A DNA stretch of 64,000 nucleotides from assembly GCA_963709995.1 (NCBI GenBank), contig CAVPYN010000005.1, forward strand, positions 124,001 to 188,000. The letters are read 5' to 3'. Each line of letters starts with the position of its first letter. Positions within the stretch are counted from its first letter, which is position 1. The notes under the pieces were generated by a model. It did no database searches, was not told the DNA's origin, and saw only the letters and a list, made by a program, of their open reading frames with translations. The stretch comes from JAUIIK01 sp963709995 (GTDB taxonomy: Bacteria; Chloroflexota; Chloroflexia; Thermomicrobiales; CFX8). The position numbers and the translations under genes were made by a program. Shown in pieces: positions 1-8,662 of this stretch.

Positions 1-58
1 CGAACCACGAGTAATCCACACTGTCCACGGCGTCGGCTACGTCCTGCGCGAACCGTAG
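1..58 (+). CDS. Response regulator, OmpR/PhoB family, C-terminal end (partial)
   Basis: Only the last 18 codons are in the window (frame starts at base 2, stop TAG at 56-58). They read through HTVHGVGYVLREP, the classic end of the winged-helix DNA-binding domain of OmpR/PhoB regulators, in which the beta-hairpin wing carries the VxGxGYxL motif. The gene ends 13 bases before the histidine kinase gene, so the two form the usual two-component pair. The receiver domain lies outside the window. The identity rests on a short but very characteristic motif. Confidence 0.8.
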   Translation, partial: EPRVIHTVHGVGYVLREP

Positions 59-71
59 CCGGTTACTAACT

Positions 72-1532
72 ATGCCGCTGCGCCTGCGTCTTACCATCTG
101 GTTCGGGGTACTGACGGGAGTGGTCGCAATCCTCGTCGCGTCGCTCACCTATGTGGGACACGTTCGCGCCCATTACGAAGACGTCGATCGCCGACTGGCG
201 GACGTTGGACGAACCTATATCGAAGCGGCATCTCTCGGAAACACTGAAGATCTCGGTATCGGGCATCCAACACTTGCTGTCCGGCTCTATAACGCGTCCG
301 GAGAAGCAATCTCCGCATCAGAGGATGGGGTGCTAATCCCTCCGTTCAATCCAGCAGAAGTCCTTGCCAACCCCTCCGGGCCGGCTTACGAATGGATGAC
401 CCGGGCGTTGCCCTTTTCGCTGATCGATATCGACCAGGCGAGCGGTGAGTTCGGAATCGTTAGAGATGGCTCAGGGGACCGCTGGCGTGTTTATGTCGCC
501 CCGCTTGGGAATGGCGATGGCTACGTCGTCACAGCCGCCAACCTCGCACGACTAGACGCATCTCTCGACCTCTTCCGGCTTCTCGTCATCGTCTTGCTAA
601 CGATTGGCGGCATCGTCACCGTTGGCGGCGGGTGGCTCCTGGCGGGCATGGCGCTCAAGCCGGTGGCTGCCGTCACCGCGACCGCGGCGTCCATCGCCCA
701 CGATCGCGCATTCGACCGCCGGGTACAGGTTGAAAGCTCCGACGAGATTGGGCGCCTTGCGGCGACATTCAATGAGATGCTCGACAACCTCGAAGAAACG
801 TACCGGCGCGAGTTGCGATTCGTCGGCGATGCCTCGCATGAGCTACGAACACCACTGACCGCGATCCAGGCCAATCTGCAACTTCTTCAGAGTCATCCCG
901 GAATGAACAATGATATGCGCGATCAGATCGTGAAATCATCCACCGTCGAGATCCGTCGATTGACCCTTCTGGTCAACGATCTCCTGGCACTGGCCCGTGC
1001 CGACGCGGGAGCCGGGCTCGATCTGGAGCCAGTCGAGCTTGACCGCGTCCTCCTCGATGCGCTGAACGAAGTGCGCGGACTGGCGAACGATCGAAACCTG
1101 GCCATCGTCAGCCTTGCACCCAGTATGGTGAATGGGAACCGCGACCGGCTCCTTCAACTCCTGATAATTCTCCTGGACAATGCGATCAAGTACACCGGTG
1201 ACGGGGGCACGATCCAGGTGTCGCTCATTCGGACCCCGATCGGGCCGGAAGTGTCCGTCCAGGATGATGGCGTCGGAATTCCCGAAGCGGACTTGCCACA
1301 TGTCTTCGAACGACTCTACCGCGCCGACACCGCACGGTCGCGCGATCCGGGCGGCACCGGACTGGGGCTCAGCATCGCTCGCTGGATCGTCGATCAACAC
1401 AACGCTACGATCGTGATCGAGAGTGAGGCGGGTGTGGGCACAGTCGTCCGAATCGTCTTCCCAAGTAGCAATCATCTGATGGCTGGCGGCGCCAGCGGAG
1501 CTGAGGACGCTAACTCTCATGAACGCTCCTGA
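72..1532 (+). CDS. Sensor histidine kinase (two-component system)
   Basis: A 486-residue membrane sensor kinase. A transmembrane helix lies near residues 8-30, followed by an extracytoplasmic domain of about 135 residues and a second helix near 168-195. A HAMP linker follows (about 193-245, with ALKPVAAV and DEIGRLAATFNEM). The HisKA domain has the H-box DASHELRTPLTA with the phospho-accepting His256. The ATPase domain shows the N-box LLIILLDNAIKYT, G1 DDGVGIP, F-box VFERLYR and G2 GGTGLGLSIA. It follows the response regulator by 13 bases and overlaps the next gene by 14 bases, which implies translational coupling to a sugar kinase. The signal sensed cannot be told from sequence, but the coupling suggests a carbohydrate or envelope signal. 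All catalytic boxes look intact. Confidence 0.93.
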   Translation: MPLRLRLTIWFGVLTGVVAILVASLTYVGHVRAHYEDVDRRLADVGRTYIEAASLGNTEDLGIGHPTLAVRLYNASGEAISASEDGVLIPPFNPAEVLANPSGPAYEWMTRALPFSLIDIDQASGEFGIVRDGSGDRWRVYVAPLGNGDGYVVTAANLARLDASLDLFRLLVIVLLTIGGIVTVGGGWLLAGMALKPVAAVTATAASIAHDRAFDRRVQVESSDEIGRLAATFNEMLDNLEETYRRELRFVGDASHELRTPLTAIQANLQLLQSHPGMNNDMRDQIVKSSTVEIRRLTLLVNDLLALARADAGAGLDLEPVELDRVLLDALNEVRGLANDRNLAIVSLAPSMVNGNRDRLLQLLIILLDNAIKYTGDGGTIQVSLIRTPIGPEVSVQDDGVGIPEADLPHVFERLYRADTARSRDPGGTGLGLSIARWIVDQHNATIVIESEAGVGTVVRIVFPSSNHLMAGGASGAEDANSHERS

Positions 1533-2949
1533 GCTTGTCTTAGCGCTCGATGTTGGATCGACCTGGTGCAAGGCTGCCTATATCGACCGCGCCGGAAGGA
1601 CGGTGGCAAGCGGACAAGCATGGGTTCGCGATCATCGTCGATTTGCCCACGATGAGGCCGCGCTCGCCCACATCTGGCAAGGTATCCGAAAAGCCATTGA
1701 CGTGGCAAACGACCAGATCGGCGGCGACTCTCCGGCGACGTTCGCTGTCGCCGCGCGCAAAGCGCCTGGAATCTGGCTCGACGACAATAGTGAAGCGGTC
1801 GGCTTGTCCCAAAATGTTGTCTCGACGATCAGACAAGACGATATCGACGCCTGCTACCGATCGCCAGCCTGGGGAGATGACGACCCATTTGCCTATGGTT
1901 ACGGCCTCGATCTGATCGGCAACACACGCTGGCTCTGGCGTAATCGGCCTAAGGAATGGTCTAGGGTCAGGCGGGCCGGAATCCTTCATAGCTGGATTCT
2001 CTACCGCCTCACCGGCCGGTGGGCGACGAGTCACGCTGGTGGCCCGGTGCTCTCCGCCTGGCCCGATACGGTCCGCGCCCTGACATCTCTTGCGCCAGCG
2101 GCGTACCCGGAGGTTGTTGCCGACCGCGACGTGCTTGGTCCACTTCTTCCACAGGCAGCAGGCGAACTCGGTCTTCCGGAGGGCATCCCGGTCGTCGCCG
2201 GCACCCACGACGGCGCGGCGGCAAACATCGGCGCTGGCGCGCTGCATCCCGGTGACTCATGTCTGACCTTTGGCACGAACGGCGTTCTACGGGTCGTGAC
2301 TCGAGATCGGATTCCGGCTCGCTTCGGCTACACGATCACGAGCGGTCGCTGGGCGCTTGTCCGCGATCTCCCCGATCTCGCGCTACTACTCGATACCGTT
2401 GTTAAGAAGATCCTTGACCAGAACGAACCAGTGACGCCAGACCAGCATCGTGAGTTGACTTTCCGGGCAGCGGAAGTCCCAATAGGCGCTAGAGGCCTCT
2501 ACTTGAAGCTCTTTCCGGATAGCCCCGGACTGACCGTCGAACAGGCGTTGGTAAGCCGGCTTGGGTTCGCTGCCATCTATCGAGCCGCGCTCGAGGCTAT
2601 CGCGCTCGGCTTTGCTGGCCTTGAACGACAGGCTCGCCAGGCGGGCACAAAGCCTACCCGGTTCTTCGCAACTGGCGGCGCGACAGATAACGAACTTCTG
2701 ATGAGGATCACCAGCGCCTGCCTCGCCTCCCCGATCCAGATTCCGGCAGGCGAAGCCGGTCTGCTCGGCGTAGCGGCCCTTGCCGCAACCGGCGCAGGCT
2801 GGTTCGCCACTGTCGACGAGGCCGCTGCTACGATGGCGAGCGACTACCGGACCGTCGACAGTAGCGCCGATGAACGTTCAGCCTATCGCGAGGTTATCGA
2901 AACGACCGCCCTCCCGACTGGCATTGCGCCGGGGGACGGAACAGCGTAA
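1519..2949 (+). CDS. FGGY-family carbohydrate kinase (xylulokinase-like)
   Basis: A 476-residue sugar kinase of the ASKHA fold. The N-terminal phosphate-1 motif LALDVGSTWCKAA and the central GTHDGAAANIGAG are typical of FGGY kinases. The C-terminal FGGY domain shows FFATGGATDNELLMRI and GEAGLLGVAALAATGAG. The family phosphorylates pentuloses, gluconate, glycerol and similar sugars with ATP; the exact sugar cannot be read here. Length fits xylulokinase-type members. The start overlaps the kinase sensor gene by 14 bases, in a different frame, so it is probably co-translated with the two-component system. The following gene is convergent. Confidence 0.85.
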   Translation: MNAPELVLALDVGSTWCKAAYIDRAGRTVASGQAWVRDHRRFAHDEAALAHIWQGIRKAIDVANDQIGGDSPATFAVAARKAPGIWLDDNSEAVGLSQNVVSTIRQDDIDACYRSPAWGDDDPFAYGYGLDLIGNTRWLWRNRPKEWSRVRRAGILHSWILYRLTGRWATSHAGGPVLSAWPDTVRALTSLAPAAYPEVVADRDVLGPLLPQAAGELGLPEGIPVVAGTHDGAAANIGAGALHPGDSCLTFGTNGVLRVVTRDRIPARFGYTITSGRWALVRDLPDLALLLDTVVKKILDQNEPVTPDQHRELTFRAAEVPIGARGLYLKLFPDSPGLTVEQALVSRLGFAAIYRAALEAIALGFAGLERQARQAGTKPTRFFATGGATDNELLMRITSACLASPIQIPAGEAGLLGVAALAATGAGWFATVDEAAATMASDYRTVDSSADERSAYREVIETTALPTGIAPGDGTA

Positions 2950-2979
2950 GGGTCCAAGATCGTTGACGACCAGGCGCTG

Positions 2980-3717
2980 CTATTTGGGCGGCGAGAATTC
3001 GTCGCTCCGTATGAACTCGAGCGTCCGCGCGACCGCGCGACGCATCGTCTCTTCACCTTTTTCTGCGGTTCCGAGCGTGCCGTCTCCGACGACACCGGTG
3101 TCCGTCGCGTCCCGATACCGTCGCGGGCGGATAAAATCAGGGAAGGGATCGACGCGTTTCGGCTCGGTGCGAACCGCGCGATCCATCTTGACATGCTCCG
3201 CGGCGAGATACAGCATCACGCTGGTGCCAAACTCTGAGGCGTGCCCGTGGGGAAGGATGTCGGCTTCCACCATGTCCTCGACCAGCGGCTGGATATAGCG
3301 CCACCAATCGATCTGGGCCACCTTCACGCCGAATTCATCCTCCAACTCCGCGGCAAGCTCCGCGAGATACGCCACGTTTCCGGCGTGGCCATTGATGAAG
3401 AGGATGCGCTTGCAACCCCAGCCAATGTAGCTCTCGGCAACATCTCGGGCGTATGCAACCAATGAGGACGGACGAACGTTAAGTGTGCCCGGGAAGTCCG
3501 CCAGCATCTTCGAATAGCCGACCGGAATCAGCGGCGCGATGAAGGCTTTCTCCTCCGAAGCCACGCCTTCAGCCAACGCCATCGTCGAGATCCCGTCCGC
3601 TCCCATCGGCAGATGGGGGCCATAGACCTCGACCGCGCCAAATGGCATCAGGACAAGATCAGTCTCCTCGAGGAGCGTCTCGAAATCGACCCAGTTCATA
3701 AAGCGGGTATCTACCAC
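2980..3717 (-). CDS. Creatininase-family amidohydrolase
   Basis: A 245-residue member of the creatininase family, metal-dependent hydrolases of cyclic or linear amides (creatinine amidohydrolase, formamide hydrolases of deazaflavin synthesis, and similar). Seen directly: PFGAVEVYGPHLPMGAD, matching the family's metal-binding PxGSxEqHGpHLP motif but with Tyr where the His is usual; NGHAGN; and HASEFGTSVML, matching the HAGxxETS motif. It is the last gene of a minus-strand run with a peptide-type ABC importer, a nitrilase and a GntR regulator, and hydantoinase genes lie across the divergent promoter. This points to a role in breaking down an imported amide or cyclic amide. The substrate is unknown; the E-V-Y-G variation could matter for metal binding. 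Confidence 0.85.
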   Translation of the reverse strand: MVDTRFMNWVDFETLLEETDLVLMPFGAVEVYGPHLPMGADGISTMALAEGVASEEKAFIAPLIPVGYSKMLADFPGTLNVRPSSLVAYARDVAESYIGWGCKRILFINGHAGNVAYLAELAAELEDEFGVKVAQIDWWRYIQPLVEDMVEADILPHGHASEFGTSVMLYLAAEHVKMDRAVRTEPKRVDPFPDFIRPRRYRDATDTGVVGDGTLGTAEKGEETMRRAVARTLEFIRSDEFSPPK

Positions 3718-3891
3718 CGTGTGCTTCCCTTCCCAGCTGTGCGGCGTTCGGCCGCCAGGCTATTGTCTTCCAACGAACCCTGCATCGCAGCGCTCATCCA
3801 TTCCGTTCCGGCATTTCGCTTCCCGCAGTCCCGCGATCAAACTGCCCAGATTCCCAGTCGTTCCGTTCCTTTCTCAGCTCACACAAGATCG

Positions 3892-4827
3892 TTACCGGCG
3901 AAGTCGCGGATCAAGCGAATCTCTTAGACCGTCTCCAAGCGTGTTGAAGCTCAGGATGGCGAGCGAAATGACGATCGATGGCCAGAAGACGAACCACGCG
4001 TTCTGCTGCAGGTAACCACGCGAGGCTCCGATCATGTTGCCCCAGGACGGATTCGGGGGTGGCGTTCCCAGGCCCAGGAACGACAATCCCGACTCCAGCA
4101 GGATGGCAAATCCAAGGCTCAGGGAAATCTGCACGAAGATCGGCGCCATGATGTTTGGCAGGATGTAGCGGCCAAGAATGCGGAAATTGCCAGCGCCTAG
4201 GACCCTTCCCGCCTCGACGTACTCGAGCGATTTCACCTGGACGACGGAGCCATAGGTAATGCGCGCAAAGCGCGTCATATACAGGAACCCGATGACCAGT
4301 ATCAAATTGGGCGTGCTTGGTCCAAGAAAGGCGACCACCGAAATCGCCAGGAGGATCGGCGGGAAGACGAGTAGCACGTCGACGCTGCGCATCGTCATGA
4401 TCTCCCAGAAACCTCCAAAGTAGCCGCCAATCAGCCCGAAACCAACTCCGACGAACGTCGCCATCGCTACCGACAAGATCGCGACGACCATCGATGTGCG
4501 CGATCCGACAATGATGCGGCTTAGCAGATCCCGGCCGTTTTCGTCGGTTCCAATCAGGGTTTCTTTGCCGGGTCCTTGAAGCCTGAGATCCGCGTTTATC
4601 TTCAGTGGATCCCTCGGCGCGAGCCAGGGAGCGAAGAGCGCCACGAGCAAAAGCAGGAGGATGATGGCTCCCGGAATCGTCACCCGGGGGTTTTGCAGGA
4701 GGGTTCGCCATGTTGGTGTTCGCGGGCGAATGGAGCGTGTAAGTTGGCGCAGGCCGCGGCTCTGCTCATCCTGATCCTCAGAAATTGCAGTCTCCGCAGC
4801 TGCCTGGGCTTGCTCTCCGCTATTCAT
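3892..4827 (-). CDS. ABC transporter permease, DppC/OppC type
   Basis: A 311-residue inner-membrane permease of the dipeptide/oligopeptide/nickel importer family. The N-terminal region (to about residue 65) carries the OppC-type leader before the first helix (IPGAIILLLLLVALFAPWLAPRDP). The BPD_transp_1 domain follows, with the cytoplasmic EAA-like loop EYVEAGRVLGAGNFRILGRY and the conserved end FLGLGTPPPNPSWGNM. It overlaps the upstream permease gene by 8 bases, so the two are translationally coupled. It pairs with that DppB-like subunit. No DppD/DppF ATPase gene is found in the window, so ATPases must come from elsewhere or be shared. Confidence 0.93.
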   Translation of the reverse strand: MNSGEQAQAAAETAISEDQDEQSRGLRQLTRSIRPRTPTWRTLLQNPRVTIPGAIILLLLLVALFAPWLAPRDPLKINADLRLQGPGKETLIGTDENGRDLLSRIIVGSRTSMVVAILSVAMATFVGVGFGLIGGYFGGFWEIMTMRSVDVLLVFPPILLAISVVAFLGPSTPNLILVIGFLYMTRFARITYGSVVQVKSLEYVEAGRVLGAGNFRILGRYILPNIMAPIFVQISLSLGFAILLESGLSFLGLGTPPPNPSWGNMIGASRGYLQQNAWFVFWPSIVISLAILSFNTLGDGLRDSLDPRLRR

Positions 4828-5767
4828 ATTTGATCCTCGGGTCGATCCAGGCGTAGATCAGATCTGTCAGCAGATTCAAGAGGATGAATGTCACCGCGAT
4901 GACCAGGATGACCGCCTGGACGATCGGATAATCACGCCGGTTGATTCCATCTATCAGATAGGTGCTAACGCCCGGCCAGTTGAAGATGTACTCCACCAGG
5001 ACCGAACTGCCGAGCAGCGTGCCCATTTGCAGCCCGATGATCGTGATAACCGGGATGAGCGCGTTTCGCAGCGCGTGAGTAAAGAGCACGGTACGCTCAT
5101 TGATCCCCTTAGACCTCGCCGCGCGCACGTAATCCTCTCCAAGCACCTCCAGCACCGAAGAGCGTGTCATGCGGATAATCGTTGCCGACGAAAGAATGCC
5201 GAGCGTCACCGCCGGCAGGAGAAGTCGCTTTACATGCTCCACGGGGTCTTCGTTGAACGGCACATAGCCTGATGCCGGGAGAATGTTCGTCCGGACACTG
5301 AGCAACAGCACCAGCAATGGGCCAACCACAAACACTGGAATCGACAATCCCAGAATTGCGAACGTTGTCGCCATGAAGTCGGGCGCGCGGTTGCGATATT
5401 GAGCGGAGATAACGCCAAGCGGAACACCCACAATCACCGAGATGATGACCGCTGCTCCTCCAAGTTCGAATGTGCGCGGAATACGAAGTTTCAGGTCGGT
5501 GGCGATCGGTCTCCCTGAGATCAGCGACTCACCCAGATCTCCGGTCACGACCCCGCCAAGCCACTCCACGTACTGCACGTAGATCGGTCGGTTGAGGCCC
5601 AGATCTTCGCGGATGGCCTGAACGCGATCCTCCGTTGCCCGTTCTTCACCCAGAATGACATACGCCGGGTCGCCGGGGATGAAATGGATGAAGACCGCCA
5701 CAAGCGTTGCGACGATCAAGATCATGATGCCGGCCTGTATCAAGCGGCGGATGACGTAGCGTCCCAT
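4820..5767 (-). CDS. ABC transporter permease, DppB/OppB type
   Basis: A 315-residue inner-membrane permease of the peptide/nickel family. The start MGRYVIRRLIQAGIMILIVATL and the following FIPGDPAY motif are typical of DppB/OppB N-termini. Five or six hydrophobic helices follow, with the EAA loop YVRAARSKGINERTVLFTHALRNALIP and the C-terminal sequence VLVEYIFNWPGVSTYL. It lies 63 bases after the binding-protein gene, with a strong hairpin in between, and overlaps the DppC-like gene by 8 bases. Together they form the membrane channel of a solute importer. Confidence 0.93.
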   Translation of the reverse strand: MGRYVIRRLIQAGIMILIVATLVAVFIHFIPGDPAYVILGEERATEDRVQAIREDLGLNRPIYVQYVEWLGGVVTGDLGESLISGRPIATDLKLRIPRTFELGGAAVIISVIVGVPLGVISAQYRNRAPDFMATTFAILGLSIPVFVVGPLLVLLLSVRTNILPASGYVPFNEDPVEHVKRLLLPAVTLGILSSATIIRMTRSSVLEVLGEDYVRAARSKGINERTVLFTHALRNALIPVITIIGLQMGTLLGSSVLVEYIFNWPGVSTYLIDGINRRDYPIVQAVILVIAVTFILLNLLTDLIYAWIDPRIKYE

Positions 5768-5787
5768 AATGGCTCCGTCAGGCGAGG

Positions 5788-5820
5788 GACGGCAGGCGTG
5801 AAGGGATCACGCCTGCCGTC
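5788..5820 (-). promoter_or_regulatory. Intercistronic hairpin between binding-protein and permease genes
   Basis: A perfect inverted repeat: a 13-bp stem (GACGGCAGGCGTG pairing with CACGCCTGCCGTC) around a 7-base loop. It lies between the stop of the binding-protein gene and the start of the DppB-like gene. There is no T-run on the minus strand, so it is not a classical terminator. Such hairpins often protect the upstream mRNA end and keep the binding protein more abundant than the permeases; that role is inferred here. Confidence 0.7.
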
Positions 5821-5830
5821 GGCGAAGTAA

Positions 5831-7666
5831 CTAGCTGCAGTTCACTTTCACCACTTCGAGGGTTCTGGCGGACTGGAACCCGAGCCCACCGGGGAAGTGC
5901 TCGTATCCAAGCACGTCCGCTGTCGTTACCTCAGCCTGAACACGGTAGGTCAGGAACGAGAATGGAGACAGCTCGGCGAGACGCTGCTGAACCTGATCGT
6001 AGAGCGGCTTGCGCTCGCCCTGATCGACGAGCGAGCGCGCTTCCGCGAGTAGACGATCGACTTCATCGTCCTGGAACGCGATGTTCTTCGCGGCTGCGGC
6101 CTGGCTATCGAAATACTGGGTCAGCGTGGTGTCCGGGTCGACGCCGCCGGTGCCCAGACCGTGAATCCGGAACTGGAAGTCACCCTGTGCATAGCGTTCG
6201 ACGACCGTTGGCCAGTCATACAATTCGAGCTCGCAGTTGATCCCGATATCGCTGAGATTCTGCTGGACGATCTCGGCCGTGCCCTGGTGCATTCCGTACT
6301 GGGAGGTGGACATCAACGTGCAGTCGAATCCATCTGGATAGCCTGCCTCTGCCAGCAGTTCCTTGGCTTTCTCAGGATCGTAGTAGAACGTGCCATCCAG
6401 GGATTCATCATGCCCCCAGAGGCCGGGCGGCACCAGGCCGCCAGTGATCGCCGATCCCTCGCCAAAGAAGACGATGTCGATGATCGAATCACGATCGTAG
6501 GCGAAGTTGAGCGCGTAGCGCACCGCCTGATCGTTGAACGGCTCCTTTTCCATGTGATACATGACGCACATGAAGGCCGCGGCATCTCCAGGCTGGAGAA
6601 CCAGCGCATCATCGGCACGGATCGCTTCATAATCCTTCCACGGCACGTACTCTGCCAGGGAAACTTCGCCGCCCAGGGCAGCCGCCATGCGCGTGTTCTC
6701 GTCGGCGTAGGGGATGAAGTCGATCTGATCGAGATAGGGCAGACCTTCGCGGTAGTAGTTCTCGTTTCGAACAACAACCACCCGGACACCTGGCTCTCGC
6801 GACTCGAGCACGAACGGGCCGGTGCCAATCGACTCGGTGTTGGGATCGCCACCCGCCTCAAGGAAGGCGGCCGACAGGATCGCGGTAGACACATCCGCCA
6901 GATAAGAGAGAAGCGGGGCGCTGGCCTGTGAAAGGTTGAGGACGACAGTCTGGTCATCCGGCGTGTCGATGGTATCGATCGCGGAGAGCTCAGCGAACGA
7001 TGTCGCACCGGTCGCCTCGTCCAGGATACGCTCGTAAGACGTTTTTACGTCTGCGCTCGTGAATGGGTCTCCATTGTGAAACGTGACGCCTTCGCGCAAC
7101 GCAAAGGTGTAGGTCACTCCGTCATCGGAGATCTCAACACTTTCGGCAAGATCGGGCTCGATCTCGCCGCCCAACCAGAATCGAGTCAGACCGGTGTAGA
7201 GCTGCATTTTGACATTGGCTGCTGCCGAACCGGTTCCGATGTGCGGGTCCATGTTCGGAGGGTCTGACGAGAGCGCGTAGGTCAATGTGCCACCAATAGC
7301 GCAGGCTTCGTACGCGGCATCATCACCGCCACTCGAGCTGGATTCTCCCTCCGTCGCCGTCGCATCACCACCGCCATCGCCCCCGGTGGCTGTGGCGTCA
7401 TCACCGGCGGCTTCGGTCGGAGTGGCGTCTCCGCCGCCAGCATCCGCCTCGGTCGCGGTAGCATCTTCCGCACCACCACCGCTGCCGGAGTCGTCGTCAT
7501 CATCGTCATCGCCACCGCAGGCTGCGAGCAAGCCCGAGGCAACGGTCAGCGCCGATACTCCAGCGGCCATCCGCAGCAACCGGCGCCGCGAAAGCGCAGG
7601 AATGCGCGTCAGCAGGCTGGACGCCTGGGCCTCTTCGTTCAATCCTTCAGGAACGTTCTGAGTCAT
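5831..7666 (-). CDS. Peptide-type ABC transporter substrate-binding lipoprotein (SBP_bac_5)
   Basis: A 611-residue extracytoplasmic binding protein. A twin-arginine motif (SRRRLLRM, about residues 27-33) precedes a hydrophobic stretch ending in a lipobox LAAC with Cys50, so it is exported, probably by Tat, and lipid-anchored. The mature start is GGDDDDDDD followed by an about 70-residue low-complexity linker rich in Ala, Thr, Asp, Gly and Glu. The family-5 domain then begins at GGTLTYALSSDPPNMDPHIG. Later family features include TYTFALREGVTFHNGDPFTS and YDRDSIIDIVFFG. Family 5 binds peptides, nickel chelates, glycosides or opines. With the nitrilase and creatininase neighbours, an amide-bearing ligand is likely. 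A good Shine-Dalgarno (AGGAGG) precedes the ATG. Confidence 0.93.
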   Translation of the reverse strand: MTQNVPEGLNEEAQASSLLTRIPALSRRRLLRMAAGVSALTVASGLLAACGGDDDDDDDSGSGGGAEDATATEADAGGGDATPTEAAGDDATATGGDGGGDATATEGESSSSGGDDAAYEACAIGGTLTYALSSDPPNMDPHIGTGSAAANVKMQLYTGLTRFWLGGEIEPDLAESVEISDDGVTYTFALREGVTFHNGDPFTSADVKTSYERILDEATGATSFAELSAIDTIDTPDDQTVVLNLSQASAPLLSYLADVSTAILSAAFLEAGGDPNTESIGTGPFVLESREPGVRVVVVRNENYYREGLPYLDQIDFIPYADENTRMAAALGGEVSLAEYVPWKDYEAIRADDALVLQPGDAAAFMCVMYHMEKEPFNDQAVRYALNFAYDRDSIIDIVFFGEGSAITGGLVPPGLWGHDESLDGTFYYDPEKAKELLAEAGYPDGFDCTLMSTSQYGMHQGTAEIVQQNLSDIGINCELELYDWPTVVERYAQGDFQFRIHGLGTGGVDPDTTLTQYFDSQAAAAKNIAFQDDEVDRLLAEARSLVDQGERKPLYDQVQQRLAELSPFSFLTYRVQAEVTTADVLGYEHFPGGLGFQSARTLEVVKVNCS

Positions 7667-7684
7667 CTTGTCTTTCCTCCTCGG

Positions 7685-7713
7685 AAGCGCGCCGTCTCCC
7701 CGGACGCGCGCTT
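7685..7713 (-). promoter_or_regulatory. Hairpin upstream of the binding-protein ribosome-binding site
   Basis: An 8-bp GC-rich stem (AAGCGCGC/GCGCGCTT) extended by an inner GTC/GAC pair beyond a single bulged base. It lies between the nitrilase stop and the AGGAGG site of the binding-protein gene. It has no U-tract. It could act as an mRNA processing or stabilising element that raises the 5' end of the binding-protein message. That function is inference; the repeat itself is plain. Confidence 0.5.
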
Positions 7714-7729
7714 GATCCTGGGTCAGTCT

Positions 7730-8575
7730 CTAATCAGCCAGTACGGCCGCGCGTTCACGATAGGCGCTTGGCCGGCGGTTCGCAAGTGACGGGAGCTGCT
7801 TGCGGATTTTTCGCAGGTACTCGAAATCAAGATCCGCGGTGACGATGCCTTCCTGGTCAGGAGAGTCCGCAAGGACGGTGCCCCATGGATCAACGACCAG
7901 GCTGTGCCCGTAGCAACGCGCATCGTTCGGTTCGTGAGCGCCGACCTGTCCGGGCGCAATGACAAAGGCCTGATTCTCGATAGCACGCGCCTTCAGCAGC
8001 GTGTGCCAGTGGTCCTTGCCGGTGAACATCGTAAAGGCCGCAGGAACGAACAGAATCTCCGCGCCTTCAAGGGCAAGCAACCGGTACAACTCCGGGAAGC
8101 GCAGGTCGTAGCAGATCGAGAGCCCGACCCTGTGCCCATCGACGTTGGCGGTGACAATCTCATCCCCGGGCAGAATCGTCTCCGACTCATTGGCGCTGAC
8201 ATTGCCGGTCAGGTCGATGTCAAACAGGTGGATCTTGCGATATGCCGCCAGGATATCGCCGTTCGGATCGAAGAGCACCGAGGTGTTGTAGTACTTGCCC
8301 GGCGTGCCGCTGCGTTCGTGTATCGAGCCGCCAAGCAGGTAGATGCCATGTTCGCGGGCTTTAGCGCCCAGGCGTTCAGTGATCGGGCCGGGAATTGATT
8401 CCGCGGCTTCTTCGTGACCATCCCGCGCACCAAGATAGTTGACGTATTCCGGCAGGGCGACGATCCGCGCGCCGGTGGCGGCGGCCTGGTCAATCATCTC
8501 CTCCGCCCGGCTAATGTTCGCCTCTTTGTCATCCCTGCTATTGATCTGCACGAGCGCGACGCGCATCGTATCCAT
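7730..8575 (-). CDS. Carbon-nitrogen hydrolase (nitrilase superfamily, Nit/omega-amidase-like)
   Basis: A 281-residue cytosolic amidase. The nitrilase-superfamily triad is complete: Glu43 in VALPEYVNYLG, Lys114 in RKIHLFDIDL, and nucleophile Cys155 in LSICYDLRFPELYR. The FDIDLTG and CYDLRFPELYR wording matches the Nit1/Nit2 (deaminated glutathione amidase and omega-amidase) and related N-carbamoyl hydrolase branches. It belongs to the minus-strand operon between the GntR regulator and the binding protein. In this setting it may hydrolyse an amide or carbamoyl product of the imported substrate or of the hydantoinase reaction. Substrate not proven. Confidence 0.9.
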   Translation of the reverse strand: MDTMRVALVQINSRDDKEANISRAEEMIDQAAATGARIVALPEYVNYLGARDGHEEAAESIPGPITERLGAKAREHGIYLLGGSIHERSGTPGKYYNTSVLFDPNGDILAAYRKIHLFDIDLTGNVSANESETILPGDEIVTANVDGHRVGLSICYDLRFPELYRLLALEGAEILFVPAAFTMFTGKDHWHTLLKARAIENQAFVIAPGQVGAHEPNDARCYGHSLVVDPWGTVLADSPDQEGIVTADLDFEYLRKIRKQLPSLANRRPSAYRERAAVLAD

Positions 8576-8662
8576 CCGTCTTCTTCCTCTCCGCTCTACC
8601 GCGCCAGGCTGGAGTCTAATCGCTGGTCGCTGGCGCGCTCCGTCACTCTCTGGGGCGTCGCT

